Positions 1 through 7,141 are shown, counted from the first letter of the stretch. The stretch is 19,562 bases of DNA from Pseudomonadota bacterium (GCA_021823875.1 JAKAMD010000020.1:1-19562), one strand, 5' to 3'. Notes: generated by a model from the sequence alone, not told the origin. Numbers and translations are program-made.

Positions 1-10
1 AATAAACGCG

Positions 11-28
11 CCGGCGAAGCTTCGCCGG
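11..28. repeat. perfect 18-bp palindrome (possible hairpin)
   Basis: Perfect inverted repeat CCGGCGAA-GC-TTCGCCGG just upstream of the first gene. There is no T-run on the plus side. On the minus side the flank is GCGTTTATT, so it may be a weak terminator of a gene outside the window. The role is inferred. Confidence 0.45.
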
Positions 29-56
29 TCGGATTTATGCGGAAGGACGGATCACC

Positions 57-341
57 ATGCGCACACGCACGCTCTTACTGTCGGGTCTTGCGGTCTTGCT
101 GATATCGGGTGGATGGCTGTCTGCCGCGCAGGCGCAAAGCAATGTTTTCCAGCAGCTCTGGGTCGAACGCAACCAGATCTATGCGGACAACGGTTATTGC
201 TTCAAGACCGAGCGGGCGATCTCGTATTTCGGCAATGCGGGTTGCCGCTATGAATATGAAGGCGCCGTGCCGCTGTCGCGGGCCGACCGCGCGCGGATCA
301 ACCGCATCCAGGCGGCAGAGCGCGAATACGGCTGCCGCTAG
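57..341 (+). CDS. small secreted YARHG-domain-like protein
   Basis: A 94-aa exported protein. Residues 1-26 form a signal peptide (Arg at 2 and 4, hydrophobic core LLLSGLAVLLISGGWL, cleavage after AQA). The mature part resembles the YARHG domain: LWVERNQIYADNGYCFKTERAISYFGN, then conserved Cys63 and a terminal Cys93, so disulfides in the periplasm are likely. YARHG domains are extracellular modules of unknown function, often found with peptidoglycan-acting domains or alone in small secreted proteins. The ATG start is supported by a purine-rich GGAAGGACGG ribosome site just upstream. It converges with the M15 peptidase gene, 32 bases away. The domain call is from motif memory; the function is unknown. 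Confidence 0.8.
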   Translation: MRTRTLLLSGLAVLLISGGWLSAAQAQSNVFQQLWVERNQIYADNGYCFKTERAISYFGNAGCRYEYEGAVPLSRADRARINRIQAAEREYGCR

Positions 342-373
342 CGCGCGTCACCGGGCGGGCCAGTGCCGCGCGT

Positions 374-1201
374 TCAACGCCCGCGCATCCCAAGCAGTTC
401 GGGCCGGTACTCGAAGTGCATCGTGTCATAATGGTACCACTTGCCGCCCCAAATGAAGCCGTGCCGCTCGAAGATATCGACGATCTGTTGCGGCATGCGG
501 TTGCGATAGGGGATATGGCCGTTGCTCCTGCGCCACAGCCAATAATCCGACACCGCGGTATTGAGGTCGATGGCGGCGCCGTAGCTATGCATGCTGAGCT
601 GGCGGGTGTCGGCGACCGTGCGGCATGACAGAGTGCCGCCGATCGGATAGGCCGCACGCTTGATGTGCTCTGGCAGGGCATCGATTTCCGCCGACACCGC
701 GCGCAAGCGACGGTCGACGCCGTTGATGCGGGTGATGTAGATAGTGTGGCCCCAGGTGTGCGGCAGCCACTGGACCGCGGCCAGATGCCGCCTGACCTCG
801 CCCGCACGGCAATCGCCATACATCTTGATGAAGAAGGCCTGATTACGGAAACGACCGGGGTCGTCATTGACCGCCGGCGGTCTGGTCAGTTCGCCGCGCG
901 GATAGGGCAAGCGGAACTGGTCGAGGATCGAGGCGTGATTGAGCAACTGTTCGAAGGTCTTGTGCGGCATGCCGTCCGAGGCCGCCATGACGGTGCCGTC
1001 CCGCCAGCGGATCGATGTGCCGTCATGGCTTACGAGCGCGTCCGGATAGGCGGCCACCAGAGCATCGAGCACGGCCGAGGCGGAGTCCGCGCGCGTGGCT
1101 TGCGGGAAGGCGAGCGCTGCCGCGGCGGCCGCGAGGACGAGATGCAGCGCGGTCATTGCGGCAACGCGCGGCCGGATGAAAGGCTGTCTGCCGTGCTGCA
1201 T
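374..1201 (-). CDS. exported M15-family metallopeptidase (D-Ala-D-Ala carboxypeptidase-like)
   Basis: A 275-aa protein, probably periplasmic, trimming or recycling peptidoglycan peptides. Residues 16-39 are an Ala-rich signal peptide ending near ATRAD. The C-terminal half carries the M15 (VanY/DacB-like) zinc signature: SMHSYGAAIDLN supplies His205 and Asp212, and HYDTMHFEYRPE supplies Asp259 and His262, preceded by ERHGFIWGGKWYHYD. These match the H-x6-D ... D-x2-H zinc-site pattern of the family, so it should be active. The start at 1201 was chosen because GGGGAA lies upstream and a signal peptide follows; the frame stays open back to 1357, but that extension looks non-coding. Substrate specificity cannot be told from sequence. 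Confidence 0.85.
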   Translation of the reverse strand: MQHGRQPFIRPRVAAMTALHLVLAAAAAALAFPQATRADSASAVLDALVAAYPDALVSHDGTSIRWRDGTVMAASDGMPHKTFEQLLNHASILDQFRLPYPRGELTRPPAVNDDPGRFRNQAFFIKMYGDCRAGEVRRHLAAVQWLPHTWGHTIYITRINGVDRRLRAVSAEIDALPEHIKRAAYPIGGTLSCRTVADTRQLSMHSYGAAIDLNTAVSDYWLWRRSNGHIPYRNRMPQQIVDIFERHGFIWGGKWYHYDTMHFEYRPELLGMRGR

Positions 1202-1370
1202 GGCTTCGTTCCCCGCATTCGGTGGCAACTGTCGGCGCGGCGAAATTATTGTGGCGCGGTTTTCCGAAGCGCAAGCATTCGGCGTTGCAATCGCGCAGCA
1301 TCGTAAATGCGCGCGCGAACCGAAAGCGGTAGTATCATCATAAGAAGCGTGCCGCACGCGCGTGCGTCGT

Positions 1371-2309
1371 TCAGCCCCTGGCGACGTTTGTCATGGCGTC
1401 CAGCCGTCCTTCCGCGAAGGCTGTCAGATTGTGCACGAGGAGCGGGAGCACCTGCTCTGGATAGGTATCGCTCATGCCGCCGATGCGCGGCGTGATGATG
1501 ACATTGGGCATGTCCCACAAAGGGCTGTCCGGCGGCAGCGGCTCGGTTTCGAACACGTCGAGCGCGGCGCCGCCGAGCTGGCCGGCTTTGAGCCGCGCGA
1601 TCAGCGCGGGCTCGTCGATCAGCGGCCCGCGCGCGAGATTGATCAGCACCGCGGTCGGCTTCATGGCGGCGAGTACCTGCGCATCGATCATATGGCGGGT
1701 CTTGGCCGTGAGCGGCACCAGCACGATCAGAAAGTCGGCCAGCGCCGCCGCCTCGGTCAGTTGCGCGCGCGGCATCATAGCGTCGAAGTACGGTGCCTCG
1801 CTGCGGGCATCGCTGACGCCGACGAGCCGCATGCCGAAGGCCTTGCAGCGCGCGGCCAGTTCCTCGGCAATCGGCCCGATGCCGGCGATGACCGCGGTCT
1901 TGCTGTAGATGAGTTTCTGCGGCCAGCGCTCCCAGGCGTGGCGGCGCTGGTTGGACTGCATGCGCGGGAAATCGCGCGACAGCGCGATCATGGACAGGAA
2001 GGCGAGCTCGGACATCTGCGGCCCATGGATGCCGCGCCCCGACGTCACGCGCACCTCGGGTTTGAGCGCGGTCAGCGTCTCCAGGCGGTCGAGGCCGGCC
2101 GACATGGCGCACAGATAACGCAGCTTCGGCATGGCCCTGACCAACGCATCGGAAACGTCGTGTGCCATGGCGACCAGCACTTCGGCCTCGGCGCAGCGCG
2201 TGAGCGCTTCCTCGACGTTGCGGGCGTAGATGATCCGCAATGTGGGACATTTGCGTTGCACGGCTTCGGGATCGACGTGAACGCCGCGATCCATGATCAG
2301 GACCTGCAT
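1371..2309 (-). CDS. D-2-hydroxyacid dehydrogenase family protein with Arg replacing the catalytic His
   Basis: A 312-aa cytoplasmic NAD(P)-dependent oxidoreductase of the D-isomer-specific 2-hydroxyacid dehydrogenase family, usual length for the shorter GhrA-like members. The N-terminal part is the flavodoxin-like substrate domain. Residues 139-165 form the Rossmann nucleotide site (AVIAGIGPIAEELA). The family triad is Arg-Glu-His: Arg227 (INLARGPLID) and Glu256 (ETEPLPPDSPLW) are present, but the His expected in NVxxTPHxGG is Arg275 (NVIITPRIGG, codon at 1485-1487). The family normally reduces 2-oxoacids or glyoxylate; with Arg in place of the acid/base His, activity or substrate may differ. 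The ATG at 2309 has only a weak ribosome site. A 14-bp palindrome at 1353-1366 follows the stop. Confidence 0.9.
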   Translation of the reverse strand: MQVLIMDRGVHVDPEAVQRKCPTLRIIYARNVEEALTRCAEAEVLVAMAHDVSDALVRAMPKLRYLCAMSAGLDRLETLTALKPEVRVTSGRGIHGPQMSELAFLSMIALSRDFPRMQSNQRRHAWERWPQKLIYSKTAVIAGIGPIAEELAARCKAFGMRLVGVSDARSEAPYFDAMMPRAQLTEAAALADFLIVLVPLTAKTRHMIDAQVLAAMKPTAVLINLARGPLIDEPALIARLKAGQLGGAALDVFETEPLPPDSPLWDMPNVIITPRIGGMSDTYPEQVLPLLVHNLTAFAEGRLDAMTNVARG

Positions 2310-2791
2310 GCTGGAATCTCGCGCGCAAGAAACAAAGGGTGGGACGTCAATATCAGGCCGGCATCGGCAAGGCGAGAGTGCATGATCCGGTGAAGGTGGT
2401 GGTCGCGAGGACCATCACCACCCGCGCAGGATGCAACTGATCGCGCGCGTCGGCATGGCATAGACGAAAAGGCGTGCTTTCCGCGCCGTCGCTTCGAAAT
2501 TGTGCCCGGCAGGCCGGCTCTCGATTGAACGGCGCAGGCGCGGCCGGTCAACATCTTCCTCTCAGGCAGGCGCGATAGGCGCCCTCACATGCGGCCACCA
2601 CGTCGGGCGGGACGTAGCGTGTGCCGTAGCTGCCGGTTTGCGTCTTGCCCGCATATTCGTGCCCCCGCTTTCTTCCGGCGATGCGGGAATTGCGTATCTC
2701 TTGGAGTTTGGCGGGGAAACGGTGTTGATTTGGGACAATGCAGCCTCTTCCGGCGGATATTCAAATACGCCCAATCAGTAGGAGGCGGCCC
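2310..2791. other. 482-base intergenic region without a convincing gene
   Basis: Separates the divergent dehydrogenase and the 139-aa protein gene. The part at about 2690-2775 is more AT-rich and is the likely promoter zone for the plus-strand gene. The minus frame 2548-2757 is open for about 70 codons and ends in a plausible-looking Cys-containing tail, but it has no ATG, GTG or TTG start at a useful place. I see no repeats, RNA gene or clear sigma-factor motif. Confidence 0.5.
2780..2785 (+). promoter_or_regulatory. strong ribosome binding site AGGAGG
   Basis: A full AGGAGG lies 6 bases before the ATG at 2792. It decides that start over the upstream in-frame ATG at 2738, whose 18-residue extension looks non-coding. 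Confidence 0.85.
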
Positions 2792-3211
2792 ATGGCAAAT
2801 CTCCTCAGTGAAACCGATCTCGTCGCCCAATTGGAAAAAAGGAGCGCCGACCTTGGCCTAGTCCTGCAGGCCGATGCGGCACATGGATTTCGCGGCGAAG
2901 CGGAATCGATCAAGGCGAAGTGGTGGCTCGGTGGCCGTAAGGTTGCCTATCGCATGTCGTGCCGGCTGACCGAAGCCGATCACACCGTGCATTTCCGCGA
3001 AATGGTCATCGAAAAGAATTGGGGCATCCCACCGCCGACCATGACGGTCGAATCCACCAGCGTGAGCGGCTGGAAGCGCTCCGGAGAGCGGCACGATGTT
3101 TCTCTCGGCGGCGGCGGAACGCTCGACTACGGCAAGGTGCGCAACGCCGTCGAGCAGGCGAGTGCTGATGCCGGCTGGAAGTTCGACTTCGAGGGAGGCC
3201 GCGCGCCTTGA
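2792..3211 (+). CDS. conserved-looking 139-aa protein of unknown function
   Basis: I do not recognise a named family. The protein starts MANLLSETDLVAQLEKR and has no signal peptide or membrane segment, so it is likely cytoplasmic. It has a central aromatic and charged core (KAKWWLGGRKVAYRMSCRL, then HTVHFREMVIEKNWGIPPP), suggesting a compact alpha/beta fold, and a Gly-rich stretch (SLGGGGTLDYGKV) near residue 110. A perfect Shine-Dalgarno and normal codon use support a real, well-translated gene. It stands alone, converging with ctrA. No function can be assigned. Confidence 0.8.
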   Translation: MANLLSETDLVAQLEKRSADLGLVLQADAAHGFRGEAESIKAKWWLGGRKVAYRMSCRLTEADHTVHFREMVIEKNWGIPPPTMTVESTSVSGWKRSGERHDVSLGGGGTLDYGKVRNAVEQASADAGWKFDFEGGRAP

Positions 3212-3312
3212 GAACGAGCGGGCCGCAAGGAACGCCGGATTTTCGTGGCTGAAGGCGACGTCCGCACGATCCTATCCCGCCGCGCCTTTGCCCTCGCGGG
3301 CTTCGGCGGGCG

Positions 3313-3333
3313 ACCCTCCCTGCCGGGGAGGGT
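3313..3333. repeat. REP-like hairpin element
   Basis: Perfect 8-bp arms ACCCTCCC and GGGAGGGT around a TGCCG loop, preceded by GC-rich CGCGGGCTTCGGCGGGC. From memory this resembles the CCCTCC/GGAGGG palindromic elements scattered in Bradyrhizobium-type genomes between convergent genes. It lies between the 139-aa gene and ctrA, with no T-run for a standard terminator. The element class is inference. Confidence 0.5.
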
Positions 3334-3347
3334 GAAAGCAAACACCT

Positions 3348-3376
3348 GAAAACAAGACGGGGCGCCGAAGCGCCCC
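3348..3376 (-). terminator. Rho-independent terminator of ctrA
   Basis: Read on the minus strand: GGGGCGC, a TTCG tetraloop, GCGCCCC, then GTCTTGTTTTC. A 7-bp GC stem with a stable UUCG loop and T-rich tail, 26 bases beyond the ctrA stop. Confidence 0.8.
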
Positions 3377-3401
3377 GCGAAAACGTCGTGTGCCGGAGCT
3401 G

Positions 3402-4103
3402 TTAGGCCGGGATGCGCTCGTCGTGCTCGCTCGGCTCGCGCAGCACGTAACCGCGGCCCCATACCGTCTCGATGTAGTTCTTGCCCGAGGAGGCGTTGGC
3501 GAGCTTCTTGCGCAGCTTGCAGATGAACACGTCGATGATCTTGAGCTCCGGCTCGTCCATGCCGCCGTAGAGATGGTTGAGGAACATCTCCTTGGTGAGC
3601 GTCGTCCCTTTGCGCAGGGAGAGCAGCTCGAGCATCTGGTATTCCTTGCCGGTCAGGTGCACGCGCTGGCCAGTGACCTCGACGGTCTTGGTGTCGAGGT
3701 TGACCACCAAGTCGCCGGTGTTGATGACCGACTGGGCGTGGCCCTTGGAACGGCGCACGATGGCGTGGATGCGGGCGATCAGCTCGTCCTTGTGGAACGG
3801 CTTGGTCATGTAGTCGTCGGCGCCGAAGCCGAGGCCTTTGACCTTGTCTTCGATGCCGGCCAAGCCCGAGAGGATCAGGATCGGGGTCTTGACCTTGGAG
3901 ACGCGCAGCGAGCGCAGCACCTCGAAGCCCGACATGTCGGGCAAATTCAAATCCAACAGGATGATGTCGTAGTCGTAGAGCTTGCCAAGGTCGACGCCCT
4001 CTTCCCCGAGATCGGTGGTGTAGACGTTGAAGCTCTCGGACTTGAGCATCAGCTCAATCGACTGAGCGGTCGCGCTGTCGTCTTCAATCAATAAAACGCG
4101 CAT
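3402..4103 (-). CDS. ctrA: cell-cycle response regulator CtrA
   Basis: A 233-aa OmpR-type response regulator, the master cell-cycle transcription factor of alphaproteobacteria, controlling flagellar, chemotaxis, division and DNA-methylation genes. Residues 1-120 are the receiver: acidic pair in LLIEDDS, phospho-acceptor Asp51 in LLDLNLPD, and Lys in MTKPFHK. Residues ~128-225 are the winged-helix DNA-binding domain (LTGKEYQMLELLSLRKGTTLTKEMFLNHLYGGMDEPE, ending ETVWGRGYVL). Length and sequence match the Rhizobiales orthologue. Known family biology: phosphorylation by CckA-ChpT, binding to TTAA-N7-TTAA, often autoregulation. It diverges from fliI, and the shared intergenic region carries GANTC sites and a CtrA half-site. 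ATG start at 4103 is standard. Confidence 0.98.
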   Translation of the reverse strand: MRVLLIEDDSATAQSIELMLKSESFNVYTTDLGEEGVDLGKLYDYDIILLDLNLPDMSGFEVLRSLRVSKVKTPILILSGLAGIEDKVKGLGFGADDYMTKPFHKDELIARIHAIVRRSKGHAQSVINTGDLVVNLDTKTVEVTGQRVHLTGKEYQMLELLSLRKGTTLTKEMFLNHLYGGMDEPELKIIDVFICKLRKKLANASSGKNYIETVWGRGYVLREPSEHDERIPA

Positions 4104-4211
4104 GCCAGTCCCCTTCTCGCCGCAGCCGGGCCCTTTTTAGGCGATCGCGCCGCCGCCGGCGGACGATCTTAAAAAACGCTTTCGGGACAACTGATTCGAC
4201 ACTATCCAGCC

Positions 4212-4219
4212 ATGGTTAA
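4212..4219 (-). promoter_or_regulatory. CtrA half-site TTAACCAT upstream of ctrA
   Basis: ATGGTTAA on the plus strand gives TTAACCAT on the ctrA strand, about 109 bases before the ctrA start. It matches the extended CtrA half-site. The partner TTAA seven bases upstream is degenerate (ATCA), so this would be a half-site. Autoregulation is inferred. Confidence 0.5.
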
Positions 4220-4330
4220 CAAAACCTGATTCTCTTGAGCAAGCGCGCCGTTGGTCGGCTTTGACCGAATCGGATAAGATATTGCCAGAGAGTGGTTTTT
4301 TGGCCACGTACCGCGTTTAAGCTCCGCTTT

Positions 4331-4354
4331 AAGAGTCGGCCGTAACCGACTCTT
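4331..4354. repeat. perfect 9-bp inverted repeat with a GANTC in each arm
   Basis: AAGAGTCGG (4331-4339), six-base spacer, CCGACTCTT (4346-4354). Each arm includes a GANTC (GAGTC and GACTC). It could be a dimer operator or an RNA hairpin in the ctrA leader. There is no T-run, so it is not a good terminator. Confidence 0.6.
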
Positions 4355-4434
4355 TGGACTCGCACCTTCCGTCCCGGCCGGGCGAATCTTCGGCCGCTGT
4401 CCCATGGACGTGACCCAATGATTAACGACCCGGG

Positions 4435-4449
4435 TAAACACCGAGTTAA
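4435..4449 (+). promoter_or_regulatory. possible CtrA-binding site upstream of fliI
   Basis: TAAA-N7-TTAA, one mismatch from the CtrA consensus TTAA-N7-TTAA, about 135 bases before the fliI start. A second TTAA lies at 4422-4425. Low-complexity motif, so chance is possible. Confidence 0.35.
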
Positions 4450-4584
4450 AGCCGGAACAGCTACGGTAAGCCTAAGGGCAGGTTACCGGCATTATTCACC
4501 GTGCGGAGTGCCGGCAGGGCCGTCCCGTCCGGGCCTCGGCCGCGGCGGTGCCTTACGCAGGTCGGGTTTCGGGAATCTCAGCCC

Positions 4585-5913
4585 ATGATGAAGGCCCTGG
4601 CCGAGCAAATCAGCGACCTCGACCCGGCCGAGATTTATGGACGCGTGGCCGCCGTGCGCGGGCTGATGGTGGAGGTGGCGGGGCCGATCCATGCCATGTC
4701 GGTCGGCGCCCGACTGACCATCGAGACCGGATCGGGTCGCGGTATCCCCTGCGAGGTGGTTGGATTCTCCGAAGGCCACGCGCTCGCCATGCCCTTCGCT
4801 TCCCTCGACGGGGTGCGGCGCGGTTGCCGCGCCCTGGTGCAGACCGCCGCCGGCAGCGTGCGCCCGTCCGAGCTTTGGCTTGGCCGCGTGGTCAATGCCA
4901 TGGGCGAACCGATCGACGGCCTCGGCCCGCTGCCGCCGGGACCGGCGCCTTATTCGTTCCGCTCTTCGCCGCCGCCCGCGCATGCCCGCCGGCGCGTGGG
5001 CGAACCGCTTGATCTCGGCGTGCGCGCGCTCAACACCTTCGTCACCTGCTGCCGCGGCCAGCGCATGGGCATCTTCTCCGGCTCGGGCGTCGGCAAGTCG
5101 GTGCTGCTGTCGATGCTGGCACGCAACGTGGCCGCCGATGTCTCGGTCATTGGCCTGGTCGGCGAACGCGGCCGCGAGGTGCAGGAGTTCTTGCAGGACG
5201 ATTTGGGCCCGGCCGGCTTGGCGCGTTCGGTGGTGGTGGTCTCGACCTCGGACGAGCCGGCGCTGATGCGCCGCCAAGCGGCGTACCTTACGCTCGCCAT
5301 CGCCGAATTCTTCCGCGACCTGCACAAGGACGTGCTGGTGCTGATGGACTCGGTCACCCGTTTCGCCATGGCGCAGCGCGAAATCGGTCTCTCGGCCGGC
5401 GAGCCGCCGACCGCCAAGGGTTATACGCCGACCGTTTTCACCGAATTGCCGCGCCTGTTGGAGCGGGCCGGGCCAGGCATCGACGAGGGCACCATCACCG
5501 GCATCTTCACCGTTCTGGTCGATGGCGACGATCATAATGAGCCAGTGGCCGACGCCGTGCGCGGCATCCTTGACGGCCACATCGTCATGGAGCGCGCCAT
5601 CGCCGAGCGGGGTCGCTACCCGGCCATCAATATTCTCAAATCGATCTCCCGGACCATGCCGCGGGCGGCCGACCCCGATTACATATCGGTCATCAGCCGG
5701 GCCAAGGCGGTCATGGCGACCTATTCCGACATGGAGGAACTGATCCGGCTGGGCGCCTACCGGCCGGGTTCCAGCACCGACGTGGACGTGGCGATCAGCC
5801 TGCATAAGCCGCTGGAGGACTTTTTGGCCCAGGCCAAGGATGATTCTACCAGCCTTAGGGAAGGATATCAGCGGCTTGAGCAAATTCTCACGACCGTGGA
5901 AACCGAAAACTAA
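4585..5913 (+). CDS. fliI: flagellar export ATPase FliI
   Basis: A 442-aa cytoplasmic ATPase of the flagellar type III export machine, homologous to F1 beta; it energises unloading of substrates at the export gate with FliH and FliJ. Residues ~15-110 form the beta-barrel N-terminal domain (IYGRVAAVRGLMVEVAGP). Walker A is SGSGVGKS at 165-172, followed by GERGREVQEF (193-202). Walker B is VLVLMDS with Asp255, then VTRFAMAQREIGL, the typical FliI/T3SS signature. The C-terminal part includes GRYPAINILKSISR. Start: ATG at 4585 (or the adjacent 4588), giving the MKALAEQI beginning usual in this group; a GTG at 4501 would add 28 unlikely residues. FliJ follows 114 bases downstream, so the two are probably co-transcribed. 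Confidence 0.97.
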   Translation: MMKALAEQISDLDPAEIYGRVAAVRGLMVEVAGPIHAMSVGARLTIETGSGRGIPCEVVGFSEGHALAMPFASLDGVRRGCRALVQTAAGSVRPSELWLGRVVNAMGEPIDGLGPLPPGPAPYSFRSSPPPAHARRRVGEPLDLGVRALNTFVTCCRGQRMGIFSGSGVGKSVLLSMLARNVAADVSVIGLVGERGREVQEFLQDDLGPAGLARSVVVVSTSDEPALMRRQAAYLTLAIAEFFRDLHKDVLVLMDSVTRFAMAQREIGLSAGEPPTAKGYTPTVFTELPRLLERAGPGIDEGTITGIFTVLVDGDDHNEPVADAVRGILDGHIVMERAIAERGRYPAINILKSISRTMPRAADPDYISVISRAKAVMATYSDMEELIRLGAYRPGSSTDVDVAISLHKPLEDFLAQAKDDSTSLREGYQRLEQILTTVETEN

Positions 5914-6027
5914 CGTTATTGCGGCAGGCTGCCCCCGTGAACGGTCCGTAGCGTCCGCACGGGCCGGCTCGGGCCCAGGCTTATGCGCGGGCGCCAAGAA
6001 AAGGGGCTTCGGGGGAGTATCGAGTCG

Positions 6028-6447
6028 ATGAAGTCACGCGAAACCCTCATCCGCCTGAAGAAATTCCAGGTCGATGAGAAGCGGCGCAAGGTCGCCCAGA
6101 TCGAGGCGATGATCGCTGAGTTTGATCGCATCTCCACCGAGCTCGATCGCGAGATCAAGCTCGAACAGGACCGCGCCGGCATCCACGACCCCGCCCATTT
6201 TGCCTATCCGACCTACGCCAAGGCCGCCATCACGCGGCGCGAGAACCTCAAGCGCTCCACCGACGAGCTCAAGACCCAGCTCGACGAGGCGCAGGCTTTG
6301 CTCGGCGAAGCTTTCGAGGACCTCAAGAAGGTCGAGATGCTGGACGAGCGCGATCAAGCCCGCGAAAAGGCCGAGGCCAACGCGCGCGAGCAGAAAGAGC
6401 TCGACCGTGTCGCCGGCCTGCGCTTCACCTCCGGCGCCAGGATGTAG
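6028..6447 (+). CDS. fliJ: flagellar export protein FliJ
   Basis: A 139-aa, almost wholly helical coiled-coil protein, the usual FliJ length. It is the chaperone-escort and central stalk of the FliI ATPase ring. The start MKSRETLIRLKKFQVDEKRRKVAQIE matches the FliJ N-terminus, followed by long charged heptads to about residue 130. The call rests on this pattern plus position right after fliI. The ATG at 6028 has GGGGGAG about 10 bases upstream; an in-frame ATG at 5983 would add 15 residues without family support. A GANTC (6022-6026) lies just before the start. It converges with the LysE-type gene, 8 bases away. Confidence 0.9.
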   Translation: MKSRETLIRLKKFQVDEKRRKVAQIEAMIAEFDRISTELDREIKLEQDRAGIHDPAHFAYPTYAKAAITRRENLKRSTDELKTQLDEAQALLGEAFEDLKKVEMLDERDQAREKAEANAREQKELDRVAGLRFTSGARM

Positions 6448-6455
6448 GGCGTCGT

Positions 6456-7067
6456 CTACCGCTGCGTCAGTGCCAGCTTCACCCCGAGTGCCAGGAAGGC
6501 GGCGGCGAAGCTGCGGCGCATCCAGGCGATGACACGCGGCCGCGAGATGACGTGATCGCGCACTGCGGCGGCAAACATTCCGTAGCCGACGAAGACTACG
6601 AAGGTGAGCGCCATGAATGCGACGCTCAGCATGAACATATGCGTGAGTGGATGCGCCTCCCGGCCGGATACGAATTGCGGGAGGAAAGCGAAGAAGAATA
6701 CCGACAGTTTCGGATTGAGCAGGTTGATCAGGATGGCGGTGGTCGTCACCTGCAGCACCGATCGCGGGGTTAGGTCGCGCTCGATGCGCAGTGCACCGTG
6801 TTCCTTGAGCGCACGCCAGGCGAGATAGATGAGATAGCCGACGCCGAGAAATTTGAAGGTTTGGAAGGCGAGCGCGCTGGTATGCAACAACGCGGCAAGG
6901 CCGGTGATCGCCGCCGCCATGTGCGGCACGATGCCGAGCGTGCAGCCGAAGGCGGCGATGACGCTGGCGCGCGATCCCCGCGACAGCCCGGCGGCCAGCG
7001 TATAGAGCACGCCGGTGCCCGGCGCGACGATCACGATCAAGGACGTCAGCAGGAAATCCCAACTCAT
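6456..7067 (-). CDS. LysE/RhtB-family amino-acid exporter
   Basis: A 203-aa inner-membrane protein with about six hydrophobic helices, the size and pattern of LysE/RhtB translocators that export amino acids or related metabolites by proton exchange. Family signatures: VIVAPGTGVLYTLAAGLSRG at residues 12-31 (the PGP-like motif, here PGT), GVGYLIYLAWRAL at 75-87, and LINLLNPKLSVFFFAFLPQF around residues 113-132. The ATG at 7067 has GGGAGG six bases upstream. No adjacent regulator is seen, so the substrate cannot be named. It may be monocistronic. Confidence 0.92.
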   Translation of the reverse strand: MSWDFLLTSLIVIVAPGTGVLYTLAAGLSRGSRASVIAAFGCTLGIVPHMAAAITGLAALLHTSALAFQTFKFLGVGYLIYLAWRALKEHGALRIERDLTPRSVLQVTTTAILINLLNPKLSVFFFAFLPQFVSGREAHPLTHMFMLSVAFMALTFVVFVGYGMFAAAVRDHVISRPRVIAWMRRSFAAAFLALGVKLALTQR

Positions 7068-7141
7068 GGCGGCCTCCCGTGGTCCTGCTCGCTTAGCGAG
7101 CCACGGCTTATCGGCGAATACAAGGCGGGATGCGGAAAACG

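Larger units (their letters stand above)
4104..4584. promoter_or_regulatory. ctrA-fliI divergent regulatory region with GANTC cluster
   Basis: 481 bases between ctrA (-) and fliI (+). Eight GANTC sites, the CcrM methylation target, are visible: 4193, 4228, 4267, 4333, 4348, 4357, 4384 and 4573 (first bases). Seven fall within 196 bp, about ten times what base composition would predict by my rough estimate. It also has a CtrA half-site (4212-4219), a TTTAAG direct repeat with 12-base period (4316-4321, 4328-4333), a perfect inverted repeat (4331-4354) and a loose CtrA-like site (4435-4449). In Caulobacter ctrA transcription is sensitive to GANTC methylation state; the same control here is inference. 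Confidence 0.75.

Noticed and set aside
374..1357. Long form of the M15 peptidase starting at 1357
   Set aside because: The extra 52 residues look non-coding, and the signal peptide and ribosome site fit the ATG at 1201.
1353..1366. Palindrome CGCACGCGCGTGCG after the dehydrogenase gene
   Set aside because: No T-run and simple alternating CG composition; not called a terminator.
2548..2757. Open minus frame of about 70 codons ending GSYGTRYVPPDVVAACEGAYRACLRGRC
   Set aside because: The tail looks protein-like, but there is no ATG, GTG or TTG at a useful place and a stop lies just upstream. It may be a gene remnant or chance; not strong enough to annotate.
4316..4333. TTTAAG direct repeat as a CtrA site
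   Set aside because: The two TTAA cores are separated by 8, not 7, bases, so it misses CtrA spacing; kept only as part of the regulatory region.
4501..4584. GTG-initiated N-terminal extension of FliI
   Set aside because: No ribosome site and Pro/Arg-rich residues unlike FliI; the family start MKALAEQI fits 4585/4588.
4492..5997. 501-codon open frame antisense to fliI
   Set aside because: A shadow of GC-rich codon bias opposite a conserved gene; His-, Arg- and Gly-rich with no domain.
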